From positions 1 to 52,609 of IMG/VR virus record IMGVR_UViG_3300042691_009302: DNA of 52,609 nucleotides, one strand, 5' to 3'. Below are positions 22,601 to 28,293 of this stretch, in pieces. Origin of the DNA: a virus. Position numbers and translations under genes: made by a program. Position 1 is the stretch's first letter. Every line of letters begins with the position of its first letter. Under the pieces are notes generated by a model that worked only from the letters and a program-made list of their open reading frames with translations, was not told the DNA's origin and searched no databases.

Positions 22601-23601
22601 TCAGAATCTTTAATATAAGCTTTAGTACCAGTAAGGACTGTAAATCCTTTGCTTGTTAGTTGTCTTATTTCATTTAATACAATCTCATTTATTTCACCTT
22701 TGTGATCATGCTCTACTACATAACGATATATGAAATCACCATCTGTCTCACCTGGATTCTTTTTAAATTCAGGATGTCTTCTTTGCATTTCTGCAATCAT
22801 TAATTGATCTGAATCAACAACACCAGGATTAGATTTTACAAAAGTAGATTTACCAGCACCAGGAGTAGCATAGATTAACTTACCTCTAAACTCAGGTTTA
22901 AGAGTAGTAGGTAATTGTAAAGGAGTACTTGTTGTAGGTGTTTCATCAGAAACAACAGGTCTAGGACTTTCTAATTTAGCTAATTGTTTTTCAGCATCTT
23001 CTAAAGTTTGTTTAGCACTTTTTATTGTTTCATCATATTCAGCAATATCTTTTTCTAGTTTTTCTACTAATGCTGGATTTGTTGCAAGATTTTTTCGACT
23101 TACAAGACCTTTTCTTTCTTGTTCGTATCCTGGTATAATATCATCTTTATAACTTGCTATAACTGCCTTTAAAGATTCTATTCTCTTTAATGTTTTTTCA
23201 GAAACAGGAGAAGGTTCAGCAGGAGGTGGAGTAATCTCAGTTGGAGATTCTGCAACAGGTCCTTCTAAAGAAGCAGTTGTAATTTCTTTATTAGATAAGA
23301 TATCATCAATACTTTGTAGTAAAACTTTGTAATCTGCATTAGGATCTGTTAACTTATCATATACTAAATCACTAATTTTTGCAGGCAATCCTTCTGTGAC
23401 AATATCATCTTCTAACTTAAGAGCATTATTATAAGATAACCCCATAAACCAAATAGCATGAACCTTTGCCTCTTCATCTACACCACGAAGATTCATAATA
23501 CTTATTATTGAGTTTCTATAAAATCTGTAAGTTTCTCTATCAAACTGAAGAGACTTGTCAAACAATTTTTGAAGTTTTTCGTAAGGAATTCTACAAGACA
23601 T
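10606..23601 (-). CDS. Virion-packaged single-chain RNA polymerase megaprotein of crAss-like phage (4331 aa)
   Basis: Domains in order, numbered from MSCRIPYEKL: a helical N-terminus; coiled coil about 130-210; a P-loop NTPase (ATPGAGKST, K251); a zincin with HEAFH at 1276-1280 and a downstream glutamate-rich EEYLAEGF; a very acidic linker near 1600; a large region leading to the RNA polymerase core with WAGSDLDIDSLYA (D2883, D2885, D2887), the D-x-D-x-D metal-binding loop of the second double-psi beta-barrel; and a C-terminal DUF4326-like module (FGNPFIG near 4031, SHADVLA near 4127) plus another small alpha/beta module. The crAss-like family enzyme is known to be packaged and to transcribe early genes after ejection. 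The frame is open from 23631, but that ATG lies inside the preceding gene. The ATG at 23601 leaves a 7-base gap and gives an M-x-C start like its neighbours, so I prefer it. Confidence 0.85.
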   Translation of the reverse strand: MSCRIPYEKLQKLFDKSLQFDRETYRFYRNSIISIMNLRGVDEEAKVHAIWFMGLSYNNALKLEDDIVTEGLPAKISDLVYDKLTDPNADYKVLLQSIDDILSNKEITTASLEGPVAESPTEITPPPAEPSPVSEKTLKRIESLKAVIASYKDDIIPGYEQERKGLVSRKNLATNPALVEKLEKDIAEYDETIKSAKQTLEDAEKQLAKLESPRPVVSDETPTTSTPLQLPTTLKPEFRGKLIYATPGAGKSTFVKSNPGVVDSDQLMIAEMQRRHPEFKKNPGETDGDFIYRYVVEHDHKGEINEIVLNEIRQLTSKGFTVLTGTKAYIKDSDVVVRVSPKSDRIISRFGTLEKAEGFSIGEEKSAVEAGKAPMKLEKNNLEDLLTGKIAPTPSEKTPLQKINDILVKLNSSDKSNQVLSLLNEVQRILNQSRDFSNKQKIQILDNFAKALSSKKDTSVKATALAIIETEKENLSDTTLSTEFIDISSIDNIGKNVFLIRQESGNLIEALFINDKYYVVPEDFDGTNLELLEEYVVKPNDYVRPYYETTENLHVVNNYGDLLRLNTNLKSSGLDFDNVRIYPEGVAKDAKLDNKPGHQRIADNLKPGTGLQSQIRLIADRRRSAINKRRVERLRALGYNINFENQLRRNQINFLALNPRQPIVTFLNSKSSVDLILSDSEGINWDYIRGIDDLGFVYPNGETRYIDWDSQADLDILKVSLRLFQWKPYSKEQKAQTYEYVAPNDTELHNLKLAVQRIKNLKNTILDLMSENEEAIEVPTDLYKQYIDIANVFMKYDFTSTKPEDNLSNLKSKLESTSSVITTRVAKVLYGQIIPSTIRTENVVGVIKKTPNGIRFESSIETGYQPIDDFDNPITFQELFEREGVNINSLTQNANSPNLSTYNYFYLVRMANKWHTHPMVKINYITDETQVVDFLSVLFSAMQYRPEFLGDNAADISEFIQTFNNSGWGFNALAESGLLANVEFLKMVGGEPMFGITFRATEEYPLNQEFNDKKLRVSFSFNFADISKNLDTLYRELGIKPGEFKSVEDRITLGAMLAEKIKKNKESLSLEANQAIQNLNDLFRGSVNNINSQLNSILDRHGIEVGAGKNPYIADPTQFRNTIFGTNTSEEFKLRTKAESINPLVSYSVFGVKNANNMLKLSVARPAVITGDTLANSKPAPVGVRPSAETEVTEEVKPKIKKRTFSIVSALKGLQKVSDERIAAEIEDVKRFLGSTVEHKSEDMTNEDVNGFALGYYENRVITLNSALKVAGVVYHEAFHAVFRLSLTQEERAKYLALVRSMVGEPKQTADGRIYIRMRGENVYFDQFRKDRRYSGIDDAQIADYIYEEYLAEGFREYKLNKVEPKNKLLQRLYEGLSKLIDFFRGKSYRTAKESIDQLYRSIDNGKYHNVIGDEMVAPRAYELTFIPTSIDAEGDVIGKQVDSYTTDQLVDRITREMLKRSYDIQKGSPESFQAVFNEVTEELIYYFRASNFVKDDSSNSKRFIEKYEPMFRAMRFMMGAAHRENILENFMLENNSSNPRYDNYDLNKVEPNHETSIEAYNKTLKEVKDRFESVSLVKEDTSSEEDDYDRESSPESENSDTIELQSEETVGDRQYDDEGILTYKPYDGSKEFQKLIKYIKYEFEDAETGIKFDKMVNSKNVINIIRKITVNVPKEDIISHLVDHIEYLRLHIDRFEKSKLENELGRIPQDMSKMIDKYNSLKAVYDTLNEQAQLDENFKPTRAVGEGFFNMFHNVFFYAQKEVLAVSIDTNFEEVTREVKESSELSPIKNQYSVDNLIQKNDVNVVLNNLSVAARRTLNVIYQDELDKLIDELNLYNFNVPTTVTELNNAIAYIYRLTSLGQLNIPVNVIEFSVAAVVKKQFKRLSTKDPNYRKQSALLSKVEKIIGTDQKFVESNSYLDMPKFLKAYLGVLNSIGKPDSVKDSTIRTLTNEYRNIAIFHSKYEPGLSGTMVLNQDNKPISQFVPYVPSIQIISQLQQKGFEKGLNYIYPLLNNWFRNNPWLSTAINPTPITGEKTKEAIENDSIKMFLELMDISIAGGLYQEYNGVYNKSTFKGLGEKGYMLSLLGMFANRRTVTGNYGQTITLFDRAITQLEATSTQFNVTGLYYDYNSNDQLIIDNFKKLVKQEFEEIWNEWSSRDDVKIRHEGYNVITSYDGSTDTVNPKLRAYNFNYLKDFFEVEENEYSDPVKVSTRQKLKEALITAATNNLSFEEAIAQKFYDETGVDTGKTVNDVLSDELYNYGEDAVDDFYDYLNSLDIGFDDLPLNVFVDRKRQKLTGYTRVEDEKKGTSYIREEKGTKERKEAFLRDFLYNTWFNSLFVNQVFDGNIAVGIKNFVQYFKRQKSGVAAGNNNRNVTIDERDDMLTVSFFKQFNGYLNTSNLSAPMTTSPSEQSEEFPIADGQAWSAITRRIKNYLKDGILVKGSQLEKIIKKVRYTTLTAAEIKLLRDNDIVLNSDKPVVADPTYYLKDSEHYINRTDVSYVTGDPEVIGKLYDELDGINFNNYSLEEGETPIEKYERIIQEIHSYFKPKKGREFLHIMLNSLEFHRTDVTFDENVSKRGTVSPIVVNLPLLEQGITEGHPLMGGEVPSVENGYINLSYNKIGIPSSFVYEQVKTGNIKGTNTDAIQKKLLLPSQLDPKEFKEVGQMADKQNQIINARMQFLKRRFKVNDVATVVTKAIQAGLIKQGAGTNILKYYELQDGKNKFNMNLPILGKTPLFYFFSIFNNNLFGPKVAGKKFFHVSGAGYKVVVDDNDNVVSRTDLDANPELYEGYRTRYPTVKEEYDKNGKLTRIVIEVIIPRELASSPQEVEFFEKLYSEFLGSRIPTEAHRSLVSAKVVDYIDATYGNSIIVPIQVHKWAGSDLDIDSLYADVQDYYRTVRGELLKYGDYDLYRAKYGLTLSEAKFVEYLHFMAEDPAFQDLIEADIKKQSANMGYRRLSLQNIAGNFGPHIKAIWDFDENLIQGDMMQVSNTLSLMEKLVSVVNVLTEYGLPSTKEELYEFSVKEGTPVTPVLQNEILDLKIKLLSNPKVYERFIKNANSAQYINQYLSDREIVSQVTKFKNIDKANPFLPQTIGRIRAINNGSQDSVGANANQNKAAALLSSSKVKLTDPYTFKFKYNGKKIDTKNPLENAVELVGGAISMSVDDPSHQALGPLNISRINSSLINALYIYGYPPQFARLINSVDIFSNLINKFNIQNDPSYSRTGFFKIGFSTFLNNELGYLITENFTRLQELGLLQPSETSKKSDFEIDHSKTTISFKDIQSGTVLRSDKPSDFNISVSVKKGRKEEILPDDLAGIVLLSFYNKMLAVGNATSFKISTVTNVYKQIRPSFDSLTKIKDAVKFIKNNEMFENATDILKDNPSLSTLAEVAIPDMIDKSKQLLLDETNLFKAITGLFAQDRSVSQEVVISELKSVLALTTLGKYAEDVVSKMDKTNPTVEETFLKLLTDAMTSEYWLNNTIENDLLYLQELFPNNEFLNSLVLKPATYKGEGSVEVLSSIAGDKVSPELQERLINDFYQLVYDNDNDIHEKAIKLAVHGIVRDGAMSRTGGYLKVIAPDLFKYISGRLDLIQSKLYSIDNSSADNLEKYLRGLDEMFSEIYYMDKSKGIGETSQKALESVLTKLVSVVTRNATSSPSIRMSFYKPVGKDKGKFSPGKFSDIELSLFRSIVDKILPKNYKYVYEFNVDTNKTIPASNLRITQGLTESKTTKFEFWKGDERGELYFDLTDVPQDFKQETDRLLKSQGIYPTRKGEYGFPLYQINSYEGGQLFILTEIDGKPFNNQFFENLFTAYQSTEDFNYLLRGNTAKYKIVGRQGLDRILPNAFSNKAATEIRNGVLGYKSITSEVSLPSLPSSAHILDQSSYIKVDSGIIANRMRGQNYSLNGEKIMVTSTIEEYSVPAGTSKLYVNGKIMTTDQMNLFANKLGFSSFEEMQVDPKMKEWLSPARKTSTMWLVSYTKGKPTAANNAAAIQSPEVKAKVDNTVKWNDVKNLPVYSDKGVMVMRKGNQIEQFGNPFIGSKRQGRTDVVDNKTAFGTIAEASQAYRDWIAGNREWPGNSEISKEDGIKRRAWIIDQIRSGALDGKTFLYYEPKSVEQLNGTMVKGGYFSHADVLANFVNNRDKSKTTGQSANRKKGFTISIDKKGKDQGKASLANHFIGYGKPNTSTFQYEQDAKSQGIPVNYEGVIDENTIAFVSVNGNRVATEDAIESTIENAREVLESGGTVIMDSTADANRSWNVEGEALVQEGLGTPSGKTSKGYNYWGRNPETTAPNTMTLRDGKSYNITQINSKLLGELGYSPSQVGEILKKLC

Positions 23602-23608
23602 AGTTATA

Positions 23609-26600
23609 TTACATATTACAGTTAAGTCCATTTATAAGATCATCATCTTCAAATGGATTTGTATCTATTTTATTATTTTGATTTTCTTGACTTCTAGTAG
23701 AGTCATATTGTGAAAAGTCTAATGCTTCTTTGATTGAAGAATCTGTAAACAAAGTAACAGTTTCACCTTTCATTAAATCTTCAATCTGCACAGCAGTTTC
23801 TCTGTGCATTTTGTCATAAGCATCCTTTACGTGCTTTTCAGCACCTTCGATTGACGAGCTTCCGTCATTCTTTGGAGTACTTGGTTGAGTTTTTTTGGTT
23901 CCAGATTTCTTGTTAATCTTAGTAGTTTTAGCTTTTTTCTCGCCAGCTTTTCGCTTTCTTGGTTGCTTGTTTGTGTTTTGTTTTCCATCTTTTTTAGAAA
24001 TAGGATTTATAACAGACTTACTTAGATAATCAAGAGCATCAATTACACTCTTATTTGAAGCATCTAATTTATTTAATTTTTCAACAGCTTTTACAGCCCA
24101 GTCAAATAATTTTGTTCTATCTTCTAAGCTAACATTTTTTCTATTTTTAGGAGTAGTGAACTCTGAGAATATTTGAATAATATCAGAAGGAACTTCTGTA
24201 TCTAATATTTTTTCAATCTCTTCATTTATTTCATCCTGAGTATATGATGCTGTAGGTTTTACTTGAACACCAGGTTTTGGAGATACAACATCAGGTTGAC
24301 CTGTTAAGTCTTCTGCTAAATCAATACCAGCATCTAACTCTTCTTCTGTAAATTCTTCAGGTGCTTTGTTTTGTAAATCAAGAAATAGTCTTACAAGTGT
24401 AAGATACTGAGCATCAATTCCAAAAGGATTCATTGCAGCAACTTCCATGGAAAGTTTATATGGAATGTTACCTGAACTTTCAATACTTATTATTTCACCA
24501 CTCTCGTTTCTATTTACTGTGTAAGTTACTCCATCTATCTTTAAAGAAGCCTCATCAATATATTCTACATGGTGCTCTCTAACAACTTCTGTATTAGGAT
24601 TGACACCAGTAATTCTTTTTTCAGCTTCTGTAAGACTATCATCTACTAACTCTACACCAGGAAAATCAGATAACAATAAAGAGTTTGCTTGATCTACTAA
24701 TATAAACTTTCCAGTTACTGTATCTTGTTCCCAAGTAAATTGCTGATCTACAGAAACATCTGAACCTAACTCTTGAGTACTATTATCTTCAAATTCAATA
24801 AAATATATAGGAGCGTCTTTACCTTCTTTTTTTCTAAGGACTCCTTTCTTACCACTAACTAATACTTCTTTATCTATTAGATTTCTAAGCTTCCTGCTCT
24901 GAATAATTATCATCTCTTGTTGTTCAGCAGCTTGTTCTTCAGGAGCCTCTTGAGGATTAGCTTCATTGTAAAGTGCTTGTTCTACTTTAGTAGCAAACTG
25001 AGTTAATTGAGCACGAGTAATATTTTGAAAATCAAAATCTTCTCCAAAGTAATCTTTTAAATCTTGTTCAGTAAAAGTATGCGTGATTTGATTCTCACCA
25101 TCCACATCTACATACTCACGAGTTATATCAGTGTTTAGTTCAGTATCCTCATCAAAATTTACAAAGTAGTGATCTAAAATATATTGTTGAACTTCTGCAT
25201 CATCCATTGCTGCAAGATTAGCAGGTAAGGATCTAGCTAAGTTCTCCATATCTTTTAGAATAGCAGCTCTTCTCTCTGCTTCTTTTTCAAGATCTTCTGC
25301 ACGTTTCTTTTCTCTATTCTTGTTTTCGTCTTCTGTTAGCTTATTAATTTTTTCAATATGATTATAAACCTTTGCAATAGTATCTAATGTAGCCATTGGT
25401 GATCTTGCGATTCTCAATAACTCATCCATATCTTGTGGATTGTTTTTGATATACTCAGCAAACACTTCGCTTTCACTAGCTATGTTTTTATATTCATTAT
25501 GAACTAATCTTGCAAATGCACCAACTCTTGCATCCTGATAAGCATGCATGATATTAATAGAGTTTCTAGTATCAGAAAGTAAATTAACAGCATCAATGTA
25601 TTCTCGCGAATCTCGTGTAAGTTTTTGATAATCATTAATATCTTGTAATACACTTTCTACTTCTGTAAGAACTGCAGGATTGTTTAATCCATTCTGTTTA
25701 TTCTTTATAGTGTAATACTCAGTTAATATATCTCTTAACTTAATTTTCTTTTCTTGAGTTGCTTGTGAAAAGTTAATAGGAACCATTAACTTTTGTTCTG
25801 GATCTGTAGGATCTTCTATCTCCTCATACGATTCGCTGTTCCACTCTTCAAGTAATTCTAATTCTCTTTTTTTATCTTTAATTAAATCTAATGTTTGCTG
25901 ACTCTTTGTTCCAGTAGCTTCTTCTAAGATTTCAATTTCATTCTTTAATATATTAGCTTGAACCTCTGCTGTATTGTGATCAGTGACATTATTAAAAGTA
26001 GTGGTAGATGCTTGACCAATTGATTTATTTTTTTCTGAAATAGTTCTTGCAATATCAGCAGCTCTTATTATACCATCTTGTGATTTAGCTTCATTAAATG
26101 CAATAGTATGTATTGCATCTTGCAAAGCTGCTTGTGCTATACTATGCTTTTGTTTTGCGTGAGGATCATTTGCAAATGTGTCTATTGTAAAGTATCTAGC
26201 AAATTGACTATTATATTTTTCATAGATGTCACCATATCTATCTAACTTATTAGTTAAATCTGCAATAAAATCTGCAGGAGATGTCATACCATATTCTGTA
26301 ACATTTATACCAGTAGCTTCTTTAAATTCTTCAACACTAAACTCACTACCATAAGCATTTAAGAATTCTTTAAATGCATCAAATGTTCCCATTCTTTTTG
26401 CATCAAGAGCATGTGTTATAATTGCAGAAGATCTATTGTTAAAGTATTCGTACTTTGCACCAGACGAACCTGCCTCAACCATTGCTCTATTAAAAGCAGC
26501 TTGTTTCTTAATAGACTCAATTGGCTTCTTTAATACTTCATCAGGATCAGCAAGAAACTGATTGTAAGACTCTAGAGTTCGCTTTAAAGCTTCTTTGTGC

Positions 26601-28291
26601 TCTTTACTTGTCTTCACTGTTTGTGCAACTGCTGAAATACTACCTGTCACAGGACTTGTTATAAATCCTGTTATAGCACCTTGTAAGAAAGTTTTCCAAC
26701 CTGTCTTAGTAAGTTGTGAACTAACAGCTTCATTAAAGCTATCTCCCCAAGTAGCGACTTTACCATCATACACTTTATTATAGTAGTCTCTCAAATGAAC
26801 TTGAGAACCTTCTTGAATAAGTTCTTGAACCCCTTCTAATACTTGAAATTTTCCAACACCTCTAACAAAATCAAAACCTAATTCTTTAGCTAAGGTTTTA
26901 GCTCCAAATACTTTTTTGATATCAGGTGCATGAGCTAAAGAACCAAAATAACCACGAGTATATTGTTTAGCAATTGTTTTATTAGCAGCATCCTTTCCTA
27001 AAACAGTAAAGTATCTTTCACCTTCTTTAGATAAAAGATTTAAATACTTACCATCTACTCCAAGATTTCTAAACATATTACCAAATACCATCTTGTTCAT
27101 TATAGCAAGAACAGCAACATTGGTCCCAAAATTTTTACCAGCTGCTTCTACAGCTAGTCTTCTCATTTTATCATACTCAGCAGCACTAGGATCTTTACCA
27201 TTGTTTCTAGGATCATCTCTATATTTTTTTAGATAATCATCCATAAGATCACCATACTGGCTACCCATTTCTATACTTGATTCACTTGCTGCAAAATTCC
27301 ACTCTCCAAAAGTTCTTCTTAAACCACCAGCACCCATTCTTAAAACTTCTGATCTAGTAAGAGCAATACTACCTGCAGCAGCACGAGCTTGTTCTTCAGC
27401 TCTAATCATAGATCCTGTCTCTGCTAAAGCTCCAACAATTGGAATATTACTTGCAACTTCTAAAGCTTCATCAAATGCATCCTTTCCACCAACTCTATTT
27501 AACACTCCATTTTGAACAAGATCTCTTGTAGATTCAAGCATTGATTTTTCTTTCAATCCTGAATTTACAGCAGAGCCTGTTTCAACAGCTTGAGTAATAC
27601 TTTTTGCAGTAGCTCCTGCTTTGAATAAAGAAGGTAACTTTAAAGCTAGTTTACTAACACCTGTTCCTAAAGCCATCTCAGCTCCAAATCCTGCAAGTGT
27701 ACCAAAAGTAAATCCTGTATTTTGAAGTGCCTCTGCAAGAAAATGTTTTGAAAAAATATCGTTCTCTGTTCCTGGTTGAGAAAAGATTGGATTTTCTATT
27801 TGCACTCTTTTTTGTTCATCAGCAAGTATTGCTAATTCATCTTCACTTGGTTTAAGATAAGTAGTGTTTAAGTTAAGCAAAGCTCTACCTGCTCTAGTCC
27901 ATCCTTTTAAATATTCATAACCACCAGTCTCTGCATTATCTAACATACCAGAAAGTCCAGTAGTTACAGCATCCCACATAGTCCAATTTCTAGCAGCAGC
28001 AAGATCACGATTTACAGTTGGATCCATCGATGCATTGTACACAGAAGTACCTTCATATCGAGTTATTGCATCGCTGTCATAACCTTTACTTACATTATGT
28101 AGTGATGGTATTCCTGCGCCAGATTGTTGATATGCTGAACTAAATAAATCTGGATTGTCTAGTACTGAAGAATATGTAGCTGCTGATGGAGGTTCATTAC
28201 TTGTTCTTATTTTCTCTATTTCATTTGTGTTTTCTAAAGGAGTAGATAAGCCAAAGTCTGAAATATTTATACTATCAAATGTATTTTCCAT
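23609..28291 (-). CDS. Large virion protein, probable ejected/cargo protein with hydrophobic and Lys-rich segments (1560 aa)
   Basis: I do not recognise an enzymatic domain. The first 120 residues are polar and low in structure-forming residues. Gly/Ala-rich hydrophobic stretches lie near 190-215 (FGTLAGFGAEMALGTG) and near 540-560 (LQGAITGFITSPVTG), which could insert in or line a membrane. The middle (about 560-1050) is mostly helical, with a strong coiled coil about 1000-1025 rich in Glu, Lys and Arg. A Lys/Arg-rich stretch lies about 1430-1470 (QPRKRKAGEKKAKTTK). It sits directly before the RNA polymerase megagene, where crAss-like phages carry packaged virion proteins. A role as a cargo protein that helps translocate DNA or other proteins is inference from position and composition. 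Confidence 0.65.
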   Translation of the reverse strand: MENTFDSINISDFGLSTPLENTNEIEKIRTSNEPPSAATYSSVLDNPDLFSSAYQQSGAGIPSLHNVSKGYDSDAITRYEGTSVYNASMDPTVNRDLAAARNWTMWDAVTTGLSGMLDNAETGGYEYLKGWTRAGRALLNLNTTYLKPSEDELAILADEQKRVQIENPIFSQPGTENDIFSKHFLAEALQNTGFTFGTLAGFGAEMALGTGVSKLALKLPSLFKAGATAKSITQAVETGSAVNSGLKEKSMLESTRDLVQNGVLNRVGGKDAFDEALEVASNIPIVGALAETGSMIRAEEQARAAAGSIALTRSEVLRMGAGGLRRTFGEWNFAASESSIEMGSQYGDLMDDYLKKYRDDPRNNGKDPSAAEYDKMRRLAVEAAGKNFGTNVAVLAIMNKMVFGNMFRNLGVDGKYLNLLSKEGERYFTVLGKDAANKTIAKQYTRGYFGSLAHAPDIKKVFGAKTLAKELGFDFVRGVGKFQVLEGVQELIQEGSQVHLRDYYNKVYDGKVATWGDSFNEAVSSQLTKTGWKTFLQGAITGFITSPVTGSISAVAQTVKTSKEHKEALKRTLESYNQFLADPDEVLKKPIESIKKQAAFNRAMVEAGSSGAKYEYFNNRSSAIITHALDAKRMGTFDAFKEFLNAYGSEFSVEEFKEATGINVTEYGMTSPADFIADLTNKLDRYGDIYEKYNSQFARYFTIDTFANDPHAKQKHSIAQAALQDAIHTIAFNEAKSQDGIIRAADIARTISEKNKSIGQASTTTFNNVTDHNTAEVQANILKNEIEILEEATGTKSQQTLDLIKDKKRELELLEEWNSESYEEIEDPTDPEQKLMVPINFSQATQEKKIKLRDILTEYYTIKNKQNGLNNPAVLTEVESVLQDINDYQKLTRDSREYIDAVNLLSDTRNSINIMHAYQDARVGAFARLVHNEYKNIASESEVFAEYIKNNPQDMDELLRIARSPMATLDTIAKVYNHIEKINKLTEDENKNREKKRAEDLEKEAERRAAILKDMENLARSLPANLAAMDDAEVQQYILDHYFVNFDEDTELNTDITREYVDVDGENQITHTFTEQDLKDYFGEDFDFQNITRAQLTQFATKVEQALYNEANPQEAPEEQAAEQQEMIIIQSRKLRNLIDKEVLVSGKKGVLRKKEGKDAPIYFIEFEDNSTQELGSDVSVDQQFTWEQDTVTGKFILVDQANSLLLSDFPGVELVDDSLTEAEKRITGVNPNTEVVREHHVEYIDEASLKIDGVTYTVNRNESGEIISIESSGNIPYKLSMEVAAMNPFGIDAQYLTLVRLFLDLQNKAPEEFTEEELDAGIDLAEDLTGQPDVVSPKPGVQVKPTASYTQDEINEEIEKILDTEVPSDIIQIFSEFTTPKNRKNVSLEDRTKLFDWAVKAVEKLNKLDASNKSVIDALDYLSKSVINPISKKDGKQNTNKQPRKRKAGEKKAKTTKINKKSGTKKTQPSTPKNDGSSSIEGAEKHVKDAYDKMHRETAVQIEDLMKGETVTLFTDSSIKEALDFSQYDSTRSQENQNNKIDTNPFEDDDLINGLNCNM

Positions 28292-28293
28292 TA

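Noticed and set aside
23602-23631. Ten-residue N-terminal extension of the polymerase megaprotein
   Set aside because: The extension lies inside the end of the upstream gene, and the downstream ATG gives a normal 7-base gap. Not excluded, since other genes here overlap by 14-20 bases.
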